A model generated the notes under the pieces. That model made no database searches, was not told the origin of the DNA, and was given only the letters and a program-made list of their open reading frames with translations. A stretch of 53,390 nt of DNA, from contig JANQJB010000125.1 in NCBI GenBank assembly GCA_028281865.1, forward strand, positions 1 to 53,390, written 5' to 3'. Position numbers and translations under genes: made by a program. The stretch is from Marinagarivorans sp. (lineage in GTDB: Bacteria; Pseudomonadota; Gammaproteobacteria; Pseudomonadales; Cellvibrionaceae). Positions 26,625-35,424 of the stretch are shown here, one piece after another (the first letter of the stretch is position 1; each line of letters opens with the position of its first letter).

Positions 26625-27341
26625 ATGAGTTGGTTGCTATTTGGCGTTGCGTTAAATTCGCTGGTGAGCTGTGCAGATTTATTGTCGGAGCCAGTGGGTT
26701 TAGTCGTTGAGGATCGAGCTGTAAATGCTATGCGCTTTGAGCAGTGGCCACAGTATGCTTGTTCCTCTTTACAGGAAGAAAACGCAGAAATAAAAATAGC
26801 ATCGATACAGGAATCCTCATCGATAAAAGGTCACTACGATTCGAATGACCTAGGTGTATTTCAACTGGGTGAGCTTCGTGCGGGTCGGGTTAAACTCACT
26901 TGGCATAATTCCAATACAAAGGTATCGAGATCTTTATGGCTGCGGGTAAAAAAAATAGAAAAAGTTTGGGTTTTTTCCCGCGGCATAAATAGCGGAAAAA
27001 TAATTAAACGTCGCGACCTAAAGCAAAAAAAATTGGATACCGCGGCACTAGAAGGAATTAAAGATATTGTAAGACAGCGACCACTGGGGCAAAGCGTTGT
27101 TAAGAAAGTTCGCAAAGGGCAAGTTGTTACTTACGATTTAGTTAGGTCACCGCCTTTAATTGTCGGCAATGAAAAAATTGTGATTATTGCAAAAAAGGGG
27201 CCGCTAACAATTGAGGCCCAAGCGCGGGCGCTGACTACCGGTTGGGAGCTTGGCGACACAATACAAGTAAAAATAAATAATACCGACACATCAGTCGAAG
27301 CCATTGTTGCGGGAGAAAAAGAAGCCCATGTTGAAATTTAG
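26625..27341 (+). CDS. flgA: FlgA, P-ring assembly chaperone
   Basis: The 238-aa protein has the FlgA layout with a C-terminal SAF domain (about 110-235; VWVFSRGINSGKIIKRRDL, TTGWELGDTIQVKI). FlgA is a periplasmic chaperone for FlgI. The N-terminus is hydrophobic but lacks basic residues, so the signal peptide is weak; an in-frame stop six bases upstream excludes a longer start. It lies between the rod and the ring genes, as its job predicts. Confidence 0.85.
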   Translation: MSWLLFGVALNSLVSCADLLSEPVGLVVEDRAVNAMRFEQWPQYACSSLQEENAEIKIASIQESSSIKGHYDSNDLGVFQLGELRAGRVKLTWHNSNTKVSRSLWLRVKKIEKVWVFSRGINSGKIIKRRDLKQKKLDTAALEGIKDIVRQRPLGQSVVKKVRKGQVVTYDLVRSPPLIVGNEKIVIIAKKGPLTIEAQARALTTGWELGDTIQVKINNTDTSVEAIVAGEKEAHVEI

Positions 27342-27912
27342 TGTATTGCTGCTGGCAATATTTGGTTCTCTTGCAACTGCGATCCACTCGATTGCAGGAG
27401 AACCGATAGTTGATGTCGATAATTATCGTGCTTTGACAAGTGATCATCGCGCTTACCGAGTTGGTGAGCCTCTGGTGATACTGGTTGTTGAATCGACGGT
27501 TGCAGAGTCATCTGCTGGGACAGGAATTGCGCGCGATATTGAAATTAGTGCGAGTGATTTTGATAACACGCGTGAAAATGCCGTTTCGCTGGGCATTGGT
27601 TCTCGTGGAAATGGCGAGGGTCAAACAATTCGCAAGGGCAAGGCGAGTACACAACTGAGCGCGCGTATTGTCGAGGTTTTGCCCAACAATGTATTTCGAA
27701 TCGAAGGTAAACAGAGTTTGATGATTAATGGCGAAGATCAACTTATTACGCTTTCAGGTATTGTTCGCGCTTATGATATCAGTGGTGATAATACTTTAAT
27801 GTCAAATCGCATTGCTGGGGCGCAAATTGAAATTCACGGGCGAGGCGATATTAGTAAAGCGCAACGTCAGTCTCTGGTTACTAAAGTTTTTCAATGGATG
27901 GGTATTCTCTAG
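27328..27912 (+). CDS. flgH: FlgH-like L-ring protein lacking the lipoprotein cysteine
   Basis: Starting at ATG 27328 (14 bp inside flgA) the 194-aa protein has a clear signal peptide (MLKFSVLLLAIFGSLATA) and FlgH features such as YRVGEPLVILVVEST and the C-terminal ADISKAQ-like segment (DISKAQRQSLVTKVFQWMG). FlgH is normally an outer-membrane lipoprotein with an L-x-G-C box. Here the whole signal region contains no cysteine, so it cannot be lipidated there. A 27304 start adds eight charged residues and gives no lipobox either. Confidence 0.85.
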   Translation: MLKFSVLLLAIFGSLATAIHSIAGEPIVDVDNYRALTSDHRAYRVGEPLVILVVESTVAESSAGTGIARDIEISASDFDNTRENAVSLGIGSRGNGEGQTIRKGKASTQLSARIVEVLPNNVFRIEGKQSLMINGEDQLITLSGIVRAYDISGDNTLMSNRIAGAQIEIHGRGDISKAQRQSLVTKVFQWMGIL

Positions 27913-29015
27913 TGAAAACGATATTTATCTTTTTATTTTGTTTTTTACTGGGCCAACTAGCCGAAGCCAATGTTGGTGTGCGTTTGAAGGATTTGGCGCG
28001 GATAGAGGGGAATCGCGAAATAGCACTTGTTGGCTACGGCATTGTAATAGGTTTGTCAGGCAGTGGTGATTCTTCTCGCAACCGAGCGACTTTGCAGTCG
28101 TTGGCAAATACGCTAAGTAATTTTGGTTTAAAAGTATCGGAACGAGATTTAAATAGTCGAAATGTTGCAGCGGTCATGGTCACGTCCGAATTACCTCCGT
28201 TTGGTGAGCCGGGCGATCGTATTGATATTGCGGTTTCTTCAATTGGCGATGCAAAGAGTTTAGTGGGTGGAACATTATTGATGACACCGCTTTACGGCCC
28301 TGATCAAAAACTTTATGCCATTGGTCAAGGCTCAGTTATCGTTGGCGGCTATCGTGTCGAGTCATTTAGTAATTTAACTAAAAAAAATCACACGACTGTT
28401 GGCAATATTGCCCGAGGAGCCACAATTGAACGAGCAATGCCGAGGGAAGATATTAAATTGGGCGAAGTCAACATTTTATTAAATGAACCTGACTATACCA
28501 CGGCCCAACGTGTCGTGCGTTCAATAAGCAGTACCTTTCTAACTGAAAAAGTCGAGGCGGTCCATCCCGGTAAAATTGCTGTTGTTATACCAAAGGGTGA
28601 AAGTGCGATGTCATTTATTGCGCGTTTAGAAGGCGTGTTTGTCGTACCTGATATTGATGCGCGTGTTGTTGTAAACGAACGCACCGGAACAATTGTTGCC
28701 GGCAGCAATGTGAAAATTGGTGCAGTGAGTATTGCTCATGGAGATCTCAGAATTGAAATTGAAACAACCTTTAATGCTTCACAGCCCGGACTTACGTTTA
28801 GACCCGGCAGCGGTGTTCAAACTGTGGTAACACCGGAAACTAAAATTAGCGTTGTCGAAAATGGAAGTGAGCCGGTGATTGTTCAGTCGGGCACTACCGT
28901 GGGCGAGCTTGTGCAATCGTTAAATAAAATTCGTTTATCGACACGGGACATTATCAGTATTTTGCAATCGATCAAATCGGCCGGAGCACTTCATGCCGAT
29001 TTAATTATTCAATAG
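27912..29015 (+). CDS. flgI: Flagellar P-ring protein FlgI
   Basis: Read from GTG at 27912, which overlaps the flgH stop by one base, the 367-aa protein has a good signal peptide (VKTIFIFLFCFLLGQLAEA) and the FlgI core: RLKDLARIEGNREIALVGYGIVIGLSGSGDS, GTLLMTPLYGPDQKLYAIGQG, and ARVVVNERTGTIVAG near residue 255. It forms the periplasmic bushing ring around the rod. An ATG 18 bp earlier would add a few residues in front of the signal peptide. Confidence 0.93.
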   Translation: MKTIFIFLFCFLLGQLAEANVGVRLKDLARIEGNREIALVGYGIVIGLSGSGDSSRNRATLQSLANTLSNFGLKVSERDLNSRNVAAVMVTSELPPFGEPGDRIDIAVSSIGDAKSLVGGTLLMTPLYGPDQKLYAIGQGSVIVGGYRVESFSNLTKKNHTTVGNIARGATIERAMPREDIKLGEVNILLNEPDYTTAQRVVRSISSTFLTEKVEAVHPGKIAVVIPKGESAMSFIARLEGVFVVPDIDARVVVNERTGTIVAGSNVKIGAVSIAHGDLRIEIETTFNASQPGLTFRPGSGVQTVVTPETKISVVENGSEPVIVQSGTTVGELVQSLNKIRLSTRDIISILQSIKSAGALHADLIIQ

Positions 29016-29024
29016 GAGTGGAAA

Positions 29025-29390
29025 GTGATACCCACAGATTTTTCAGTTGAACTGGCGAGTTGGGTCTTGTCGCAAAAACGCGTCGAGGCACGCACTGCTG
29101 CCGAAAATATAGCTGCCGTGAATATCCCTAATTCGGGAGTTAAAACAGTGTCATTTACTAATCATTTAATGGAAGTTCGCGCTGCCATTGAGTCAGGAGA
29201 TATCGATGGCGCACGAGAAATAATGAATCAAGATTTAAAAAATGCGGGAGAAATAATGCCAGGCGTTTCAGTTTCTCTCGATGCGGAGGTGACGAACTTG
29301 TCAGCGGCACAAGGTAAATACAAAGCCATTGCTAAGGCCTTGTCACTCAAAATGGGTTTGATGAAATTAGCGGTAACGGGAGGCAAGTAA
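29025..29390 (+). CDS. flgB: Flagellar proximal rod protein FlgB
   Basis: The 121-aa protein has the rod-protein N-terminal pattern VEARTAAENIAAVNIPNSGVKTVSF and a C-terminal helix ending in a QGKYKAIAKALSLKMGLMKLAV segment typical of FlgB. It starts at GTG with TAGGAG upstream. It is slightly shorter than usual (about 130 aa). It begins the flgB-flgC-fliE-fliF block, the classical order. Confidence 0.88.
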   Translation: MIPTDFSVELASWVLSQKRVEARTAAENIAAVNIPNSGVKTVSFTNHLMEVRAAIESGDIDGAREIMNQDLKNAGEIMPGVSVSLDAEVTNLSAAQGKYKAIAKALSLKMGLMKLAVTGGK

Positions 29391-29393
29391 GTT

Positions 29394-29798
29394 ATGGAGT
29401 TTGAGTCAATTTCTGCTGCAGCAAGATTTGGCATGGCGTACGAACGTCAAAGCCTTGAAATAGCCTCTCAACGATTGGCGATTGCCAACGTCGCCTACTC
29501 AAGTGCAGCTGAAGCTAATAAAGCAAGTGCCGGCATTAACGAAAGTTTTAAGGCGGTGTTAATGCAGGCGGGCGTCGATGTTAATACGATGACTTTTTCC
29601 AGTGGCGTCAGGGAAGTGCACGACCCTTCAAACCCAGTGGCAAATAGCGATGGCAATGTTTTTTTTGCCGACGTTGATCACGTGAGTGAAATGGCGCGCA
29701 TGGTGACGGCGATACGTGCATATGAAGCGAATGTCCGCGCCTATAACACTAACAGTGAAATGAATGCAGCAGCCCTAGCGATAGGAGATAGAAACTAA
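29394..29798 (+). CDS. flgC: Flagellar proximal rod protein FlgC
   Basis: The 134-aa product has FlgC features: an N-terminal helix with QRLAIANVAYSSA, a middle REVHDPSNPVANSDGNVFFADVD (compare the family Y-P-HP-A-DG-Y--P) and a C-terminal EMARMVTAIRAYEANVRAYN. It follows flgB by 3 bp and overlaps the fliE start by one base. Confidence 0.92.
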   Translation: MEFESISAAARFGMAYERQSLEIASQRLAIANVAYSSAAEANKASAGINESFKAVLMQAGVDVNTMTFSSGVREVHDPSNPVANSDGNVFFADVDHVSEMARMVTAIRAYEANVRAYNTNSEMNAAALAIGDRN

Positions 29799-30118
29799 TG
29801 GTTGACAGTATAGATGCAGTATTTTCTGCAAGTGCAGCTTTAAAGAATGAATCACTTGTTGAAGCCAGTTTAACAAATCCCATCAACAATCAATCGCGAG
29901 TGGGTAGCAATGCTTTTTTGGACAGTGTTGCGCAGCTCGATGCAACGATTAAAGCGGCAGATAACAAAATGAATACTTATATGTTAGAGCCAAATAGTGT
30001 TGAGCTACACGACTTAATGATCACGATGGAAAAAGCTAAATTGTCGATGCAAGTAGCTGTTGAAGTTCGTAATCGCTTAGTAGAAGTTTATAAATCTATC
30101 ACAAGCATGCAGGTTTAA
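29798..30118 (+). CDS. fliE: MS-ring/rod adaptor FliE
   Basis: The 106-aa product has the diagnostic FliE C-terminus ELHDLMITMEKAKLSMQVAV then EVRNRLVEVYKSITSMQV. FliE links the MS ring and export gate to the rod and is the first exported substrate. The N-terminal 60 residues are divergent, as is common. Confidence 0.92.
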   Translation: MVDSIDAVFSASAALKNESLVEASLTNPINNQSRVGSNAFLDSVAQLDATIKAADNKMNTYMLEPNSVELHDLMITMEKAKLSMQVAVEVRNRLVEVYKSITSMQV

Positions 30119-30145
30119 TAAGGTTTAATCAGGAAGTTACGAGTT

Positions 30146-31573
30146 GTGAATACGAATACTACTTCAGGCACCAGCGGTGTTCAGCGACATCTGGGTTTAA
30201 TTATTGGTTCAGTTGTTATTTTGGCGATGGCCTCGTTCGCGGCATGGTGGGTACTTACACCAAGTTGGCGCCCGCTTTTGGGGGCCACGGTTTCCGAGTC
30301 TTCTCACAATGAAGCCATTAATTATCTGATGAAATGGGAAGTGCCGTACAAGCAAGATAGTGAGTCAGGGAGTTTGCTGGTTCATAAGGAGCAGGTGATT
30401 GCTCTGAGAAATCGCCTAGAAAAACTCGGTATTCCATCCAAGCAACCGGAGGGGCTCGAGATTTTTACTGAGACCGATTACGGCATGTCCGAGTTTACCC
30501 AACGAATTAATCACCAGCGAGGCTTGGAAGGGGAAATTGCCAGAACCATTCGATCCTTTACCGATATAAAAATGGCACGAGTACATTTAACCATGCCTAA
30601 AGAGTCGATCTTCAAAGATCGACGCGTTGCAGCTAAGGCATCTGTTGTGGTTGAGGCCAAGCCTGGGCAAAACATTTCGGCGGAGCAGGTATCGGGTATT
30701 CAGTCGCTTGTTAGTGCTGCTGTGGAAAATCTAAAATCTGATCAAGTAACTATTTTAGATGAGAAGGGTCGAGTGTTGTCCTCGAGTGAGGATCAACCCA
30801 ATAATCAACGAAAGTATGCGCTTGAGGATATCGAAAGTGAATATGCGCGTAAGGCCACCCATTTGGTACGCGAGATGGTGCCGAATACAAGTGTCGAAGT
30901 TGCAGTAAATGCGCAGATTAATTTTGATAAGGTTAGGTCTATTAAGGAGCAGGTCATTCCTCAAGAGGAAGAAGGTAGTGGTTATATTTCAAAACAAAAA
31001 AGCCAGGTTAACTCGAAGCCGGCAGCAAAAAATGAAGAACAGGAAGTTTTGACTAGTAATCGCTTATTGGAAACAGAATATGTATTTTCCAAAGAGCGTT
31101 CGGAAATTGAATATGCCTCCGGGAAAATTGAGAAATTAAGTATTGGTATCGTCATTTCACGATTGATTTCAGATGTTGCCATTAGTGATATCGAAAATGT
31201 TGTGGCCAGCGGCTTGGGTCTTGATTTAGATCGCGGTGACAAAATTGTTGTTGTTGCTGTACCGACACCGGAAACTCCCGAGGAAAAAGTTACTGAAGAT
31301 CTGCTACAACTTAAACCGCAAGTGCATCCGGCATTAGGTGAAGAAAATAATCGCACGTTTTTCCCGCTAGACAATCGTCAACAATTATTAATATACGGCG
31401 CTGGCGTTCTAGCTTTGTTCGTGCTGTTAATCATCGTATATCTCTTTGGCCGAGGTAGGAAAGCTGGGGCCAGTCCAATGACAGCAAGTGAGAGAGAGCA
31501 ACTGCTTTCAGAAGTCCGTTATTGGATTGCTCAAGAAAAATCGACCTCACTGAAGCCTGGAGGGCGGATATAG
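30146..31573 (+). CDS. fliF: MS-ring protein FliF, short form
   Basis: The 475-aa protein starts at GTG 30146 and has two membrane segments (about 18-38 and 412-434) enclosing the ring-building motifs, with YGMSEFTQRINHQRGLEGEIARTI and ARVHLTMPKES clear. It is 70-90 residues shorter than typical FliF, mostly in the region before the second membrane helix and in the tail. The C-terminal tail, which in canonical flagella binds FliG, is a short helix (EREQLLSEVRYWIAQEKS) and the gene after it is not a recognisable fliG. Confidence 0.92.
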   Translation: MNTNTTSGTSGVQRHLGLIIGSVVILAMASFAAWWVLTPSWRPLLGATVSESSHNEAINYLMKWEVPYKQDSESGSLLVHKEQVIALRNRLEKLGIPSKQPEGLEIFTETDYGMSEFTQRINHQRGLEGEIARTIRSFTDIKMARVHLTMPKESIFKDRRVAAKASVVVEAKPGQNISAEQVSGIQSLVSAAVENLKSDQVTILDEKGRVLSSSEDQPNNQRKYALEDIESEYARKATHLVREMVPNTSVEVAVNAQINFDKVRSIKEQVIPQEEEGSGYISKQKSQVNSKPAAKNEEQEVLTSNRLLETEYVFSKERSEIEYASGKIEKLSIGIVISRLISDVAISDIENVVASGLGLDLDRGDKIVVVAVPTPETPEEKVTEDLLQLKPQVHPALGEENNRTFFPLDNRQQLLIYGAGVLALFVLLIIVYLFGRGRKAGASPMTASEREQLLSEVRYWIAQEKSTSLKPGGRI

Positions 31574-32016
31574 TGAATAGGCACGTGGTTTTAAAGCTTG
31601 CTTGCACTTCCGAGGAGGATCAAGCTTGGTTATTGTCAAAACTATCTTCCACAGAAAAAGCTCATATAAAACCGCTTTTGGACGAGGCTAAAGCACTGGG
31701 CTTGCACAAAGATCAGAGTGTATTAGAAGCCATTTCGGAAGAGGTTAACCAATCTTTGTCTGTAGACAAAAACCATCTGGAGTTTTTGCATAAAGCGACC
31801 GATTCGCTTGGACTATCACTCGAAAGGCTTTCTCAGCTTGATAAGTGTTGGCAGCGCATGCTTTTAAATCGCGTGGATCCCAATTTTCGCTCTGATGTTA
31901 TCAAAGAGGGAAAGCTCGATGTGAAACTAAAGGAAGTTCCTAAGACTCTGCCGAAGAGTGTTATCGAAAATTTAATTTTAATTGTGCAAGAAAACGAACA
32001 TGGTAATCGCGCATGA
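31573..32016 (+). CDS. Unrecognised protein in the fliG position
   Basis: Read from the GTG at 31573, which overlaps the fliF stop by one base, the product is 147 aa. It is predicted largely helical with a distinctive early motif EEDQAWLLSKLSSTEKAHIK then PLLDEAKALGL, and has no signal peptide or membrane segment. It sits exactly where fliG normally lies, between fliF and fliH, but is less than half of FliG length (about 330 aa) and shows none of the FliG middle/C-terminal motifs. It could be a small FliF-to-SpoA adaptor analogous in role to SctK of injectisomes; this is inference from position and size. Confidence 0.75.
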   Translation: MNRHVVLKLACTSEEDQAWLLSKLSSTEKAHIKPLLDEAKALGLHKDQSVLEAISEEVNQSLSVDKNHLEFLHKATDSLGLSLERLSQLDKCWQRMLLNRVDPNFRSDVIKEGKLDVKLKEVPKTLPKSVIENLILIVQENEHGNRA

Positions 32017-32822
32017 ATTCGTTACTTAAAAATGTGATGCTCGGAAAGGATTCAAAGCCCTTGAATTCTAATACGCCGCAAGAAACAGATGTGCCACAGG
32101 CGGCTGAAGACATTGAATGTGAGCGGCTTAATGGACATAGCAGAATTAAAGAGCCAAATGGTAGTGGTGCTTATGCTCCTAAAATTGAGAATCAGCAGCC
32201 AGCGGTTTCACGAAGTGAATTAAAGCAGATGTTTGCCGAAGAAATAGCGGAAATTTATGCGGAAGCAAAACGCGAGGGCCTAGAGCAGGCTGGCCGAGAA
32301 GCAAATTTATTAATTGAAGAAGAAAAAAATAAGGCCTTAATAAAATTAAATGAGGATTATGAGAAAAAACTAAAAACATTGGAAGATGAAACTAAATCGT
32401 TGCAAACGACTTCCGAGTCGCTTCACTCACTTATGAATTCTCTGTTAGCAGAATCAGTAGAAAACAAACAAATGCTCGAGTCACATGTACTTGTGTTGAC
32501 ACTTGAGTGCCTGTACAAACTGCTTGGGCGTACCGATTTATATGAAGCGGCTATTAAAGATGTATTGCGTGCTTCCATGCAAAATATTGAGGACATTCTA
32601 CCGACCAAAATTCGTTTATCCCAACATGATCATAATTTATTTGTTGCAGATGCTGAATGGAAAGACCTTGTGAAACATATGCATGTCGATAATGAACTTT
32701 TACCGGGTCAATGCAAAATTGAATCTGGAGCTTCCGTGACGGATATAAGTATTATCGAGCAGTTAGATAAATTGCGTCAAATTTTGATAAATACGTTCTC
32801 AGCAAGAAGGCAGCAATCTTAA
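32013..32822 (+). CDS. fliH: FliH-like stator of the export ATPase
   Basis: The 269-aa protein has a divergent N-terminus, a long charged coiled coil (about 70-150, AEIYAEAKREGLEQAGREAN) and a C-terminal globular half (about 155-265) with the GQCKIESGASVTDISIIEQL block near the end that fits FliH/SctL. It anchors FliI to the C-ring-like proteins. It overlaps the upstream gene by four bases and ends two bases before fliI. Confidence 0.85.
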   Translation: MNSLLKNVMLGKDSKPLNSNTPQETDVPQAAEDIECERLNGHSRIKEPNGSGAYAPKIENQQPAVSRSELKQMFAEEIAEIYAEAKREGLEQAGREANLLIEEEKNKALIKLNEDYEKKLKTLEDETKSLQTTSESLHSLMNSLLAESVENKQMLESHVLVLTLECLYKLLGRTDLYEAAIKDVLRASMQNIEDILPTKIRLSQHDHNLFVADAEWKDLVKHMHVDNELLPGQCKIESGASVTDISIIEQLDKLRQILINTFSARRQQS

Positions 32823-32823
32823 G

Positions 32824-34143
32824 ATGATAGAAAACGCTTATGTTCAGGCAGTTCGATCTGAACCGACAACATACCAAACGGGTCGTTTAACCTCGATTCA
32901 TGGGATGGTTGTCGAAGCCTCCGGTTGCGACGTTCATTTGGGTGAGCTTGTCGAAATTCAGCACCTAGGTAATAGCGAAAAAATTATTGCTGAAGTCGTG
33001 GGTTTGCGTGAAAACAAAATATTGCTTATGCCCTATCGTCAGGCGGCAGGTTTAAGTTTAAGTAGTCAAGTACTCCCGCTGGGCAAGTCGTTAAAGATTG
33101 CTTTGGGTTATGAATTGTTAGGTCGAGTTATCAATCCTCTTGGCGAGGTATTAGATGATCTTACTCCTCCTAGTTGCAGCGAAAATAGTGGCTTTCATAC
33201 CGAGCCTATTAATCCTTTGCACCGCGCTCCAATCGACGAAGTTTTGGAAACCGGTGTAAGAGCTATTGACTGTTTTTGCCCTCTAGGTCGCGGTCAGCGC
33301 ATTGGTATTTTGGCGGGAAGTGGTGTCGGCAAAAGCACTTTACTGGGGATGATGGCCCGACATACCAATGCCGACATTAATGTGATCGCCCTGATAGGAG
33401 AGCGAGGGCGTGAAGTTGGTGATTTTATTCGTCAAAACTTGGGTGAAGAAGGGCTAAAGAATTCTGTGGTCATCGTTGCCGGTGCAGAACAACCTGCCGT
33501 TATGCGACGCCAGGCGGCTTATACTGCGACAGCGATAGCAGAATGGTTTCGTGCGAAAAATAACAATGTATTGCTGGTCATGGATTCTATTACACGTTTT
33601 GCATTTGCTCAGCGTGAAATTGGTTTGGCGACAGGGGAGCCTATTGGGTCTCGTGGATATCCGGCATCGGTTTTTGCGTTGCTGCCTCCACTTTTAGAGC
33701 GCGGAGGAAAGTTAACAGGCCAGGGTTCTATCACTTCTGTGTACACGGTTCTTGTCGAAGGTGACGATATGAACGAACCCGTTACCGATCATCTACGTTC
33801 AATACTTGATGGACATATTGTGCTTTCACGCGAGCTTGCCGAGTTAAATCACTATCCAGCTATAGACGTGCAAAAAAGTTTAAGCCGTTTGTCCAATAGT
33901 TTGCTTGATCAACAACAGCAAGTTGCTTGTTCGTCTTTACGCACTGCACTCGCTATTTATGACGGCTCCAAAGATTTAGTTGATCTCGGCGCTTATGAAG
34001 CCGGACAAAACAAAGCCCTAGATCGTGTTATTAGATACAAAAAAGATTTAGACCATTTCTTGCAGCAGTCACCGAGCGAATTGAGTAGTTTGCAGGACAC
34101 CTGGAAGTTGGCCCAACAACTTAAACGTAAGGTAGCTGATTGA
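32824..34143 (+). CDS. fliI: Flagellar export ATPase FliI
   Basis: At 439 aa this is a full-length FliI with Walker A G165-SGVGKST172, Walker B VLLVMDSITRFAFAQRE, and the conserved LIGERGREVGDFIR and GSRGYPASVFALLPPLLERGG blocks. All catalytic residues appear intact. It hexamerises under the export gate and energises unfolding of substrates and chaperone release. Confidence 0.96.
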   Translation: MIENAYVQAVRSEPTTYQTGRLTSIHGMVVEASGCDVHLGELVEIQHLGNSEKIIAEVVGLRENKILLMPYRQAAGLSLSSQVLPLGKSLKIALGYELLGRVINPLGEVLDDLTPPSCSENSGFHTEPINPLHRAPIDEVLETGVRAIDCFCPLGRGQRIGILAGSGVGKSTLLGMMARHTNADINVIALIGERGREVGDFIRQNLGEEGLKNSVVIVAGAEQPAVMRRQAAYTATAIAEWFRAKNNNVLLVMDSITRFAFAQREIGLATGEPIGSRGYPASVFALLPPLLERGGKLTGQGSITSVYTVLVEGDDMNEPVTDHLRSILDGHIVLSRELAELNHYPAIDVQKSLSRLSNSLLDQQQQVACSSLRTALAIYDGSKDLVDLGAYEAGQNKALDRVIRYKKDLDHFLQQSPSELSSLQDTWKLAQQLKRKVAD

Positions 34144-34144
34144 C

Positions 34145-34603
34145 ATGAGTCTAGAGACTTTAAACCGCAAGCAAAAAAAACTCGATCTTTTATCGCGTGC
34201 GAGAAAAATTGAACTGGAAAAAGCTGAGATTGACGTAGCAGAAAAATTACGAAGTAAGCGCGCAGCCGTCGATGTGTTAGAAAAATTAAAAGCTGACTAT
34301 GATCGATTCCTAAACGCCCACGAGCGTTTGCGACGTCAAACCGTGTCGTTCGACCCCGTGCAGTATTCTGCATTTGTAGAAAATAGCGGGCATATAGAGG
34401 AAATGTTAATTGAAGCGGAACAAGAGCTCAAAGAAAGGCAAAAGATATATCTGAAGTCTGTGGAAATTCTAGAGAAAAAGCTTGCGGAATCAAAAATTTC
34501 GGAAGAAGCGACCAATACAGTAAGAGAGAAAATTCACCGCGAAGTTTTGCGATTGGAGTATTTGGATTGCTCTTCGGAAAATAGCTTTAAGAGGGCGCTA
34601 TAG
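34145..34603 (+). CDS. fliJ: FliJ-like export-ATPase stalk
   Basis: The 152-aa protein is almost wholly coiled coil with many K, E and R residues (for example KQKKLDLLSRARKIELEKAE), matching FliJ, the central stalk of the FliI ring. Assignment rests on coiled-coil character, size and position immediately after fliI rather than on strong motifs. Confidence 0.75.
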   Translation: MSLETLNRKQKKLDLLSRARKIELEKAEIDVAEKLRSKRAAVDVLEKLKADYDRFLNAHERLRRQTVSFDPVQYSAFVENSGHIEEMLIEAEQELKERQKIYLKSVEILEKKLAESKISEEATNTVREKIHREVLRLEYLDCSSENSFKRAL

Positions 34604-35424
34604 TGGAAATTAGTACAGCTAATATTGTGTTCGAAAATAACACTATTGATACAAGAAAAAGCGAAAAAACTTCAAAAATGTCTAAGCAATTCTTAGATAT
34701 TTTGAACGAGAATAAATTTCAGTCTGCTAGTGATGAAAATGCCGACCTTTTTGGCCGTGATGGATTGGAGCAAGAGCAGAGTCTTAGTATCACTGAGTCA
34801 TCAGCTCGGGCAATTAAAGCAAGCAATTTTTCTGAAGCTAATTTAGTTGACGAGCAAGACATCGACTTAGGTAAAGAGTTTATGCTGGATAATTTTGCTG
34901 GTCTTGCTTCCGATGGCCAAATCGAAAAATATATCGAAGCGGAGGTTTACGGTTTTTCAGCGTTTGCCATCAACAAACTCTCTTACCGTTCTTTAGTTCG
35001 TTTTATTGATTTCGCCATTTCAAGTGAATATGCGAAAGGACAAAAATTTTCTCACAACGAAGTTCATGGCTTGTCTGCCCACATTGGAGTTGACACAGAA
35101 AAAACCAGTCATTCAGTAACTGAAAAACCTGTTGCTCAGCCAGCGCAATTTGCAAAAAATGAAGTTGAAAATAATCTTGCACGTGCATCGGGGAAAAAGC
35201 ATACGCCCCATTTCGATAAGTCTTCAGAATGGTTGGACAGGCATGTATTAATCAGCGTATCCGACTCAGAGATCAAAATAGTCTTGCGCGATTATCGTTT
35301 GGATACACGACAGAAAGAAGCATTGGTAGATTTTTTAGCCAGGAAATACAGTTCTTCAGACAATCGTCATTTTTCAAGCATTACGATCAATGGCGAAAAT
35401 TTTTTAATTAAGAGGTCTTGCTAA
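34603..35424 (+). CDS. Putative FliK-position protein (hook/needle-length control?)
   Basis: The 273-aa product begins at GTG overlapping the fliJ stop. The first 200 residues are low in recognisable motifs; the last ~65 form a compact alpha/beta segment (WLDRHVLISVSDSEIKIVLR then DYRLDTRQKEALVDFLARKY). The position after fliJ and before flgD is that of fliK in canonical operons. A FliK C-terminal substrate-switch domain is not clearly visible, so the name is withheld. A length-control role is inference from order. Confidence 0.55.
   Translation: MEISTANIVFENNTIDTRKSEKTSKMSKQFLDILNENKFQSASDENADLFGRDGLEQEQSLSITESSARAIKASNFSEANLVDEQDIDLGKEFMLDNFAGLASDGQIEKYIEAEVYGFSAFAINKLSYRSLVRFIDFAISSEYAKGQKFSHNEVHGLSAHIGVDTEKTSHSVTEKPVAQPAQFAKNEVENNLARASGKKHTPHFDKSSEWLDRHVLISVSDSEIKIVLRDYRLDTRQKEALVDFLARKYSSSDNRHFSSITINGENFLIKRSC

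Noticed and set aside
31573-32016. Calling the gene fliG
   Set aside because: It is under half the size of FliG and shows none of its armadillo or C-terminal charged motifs.
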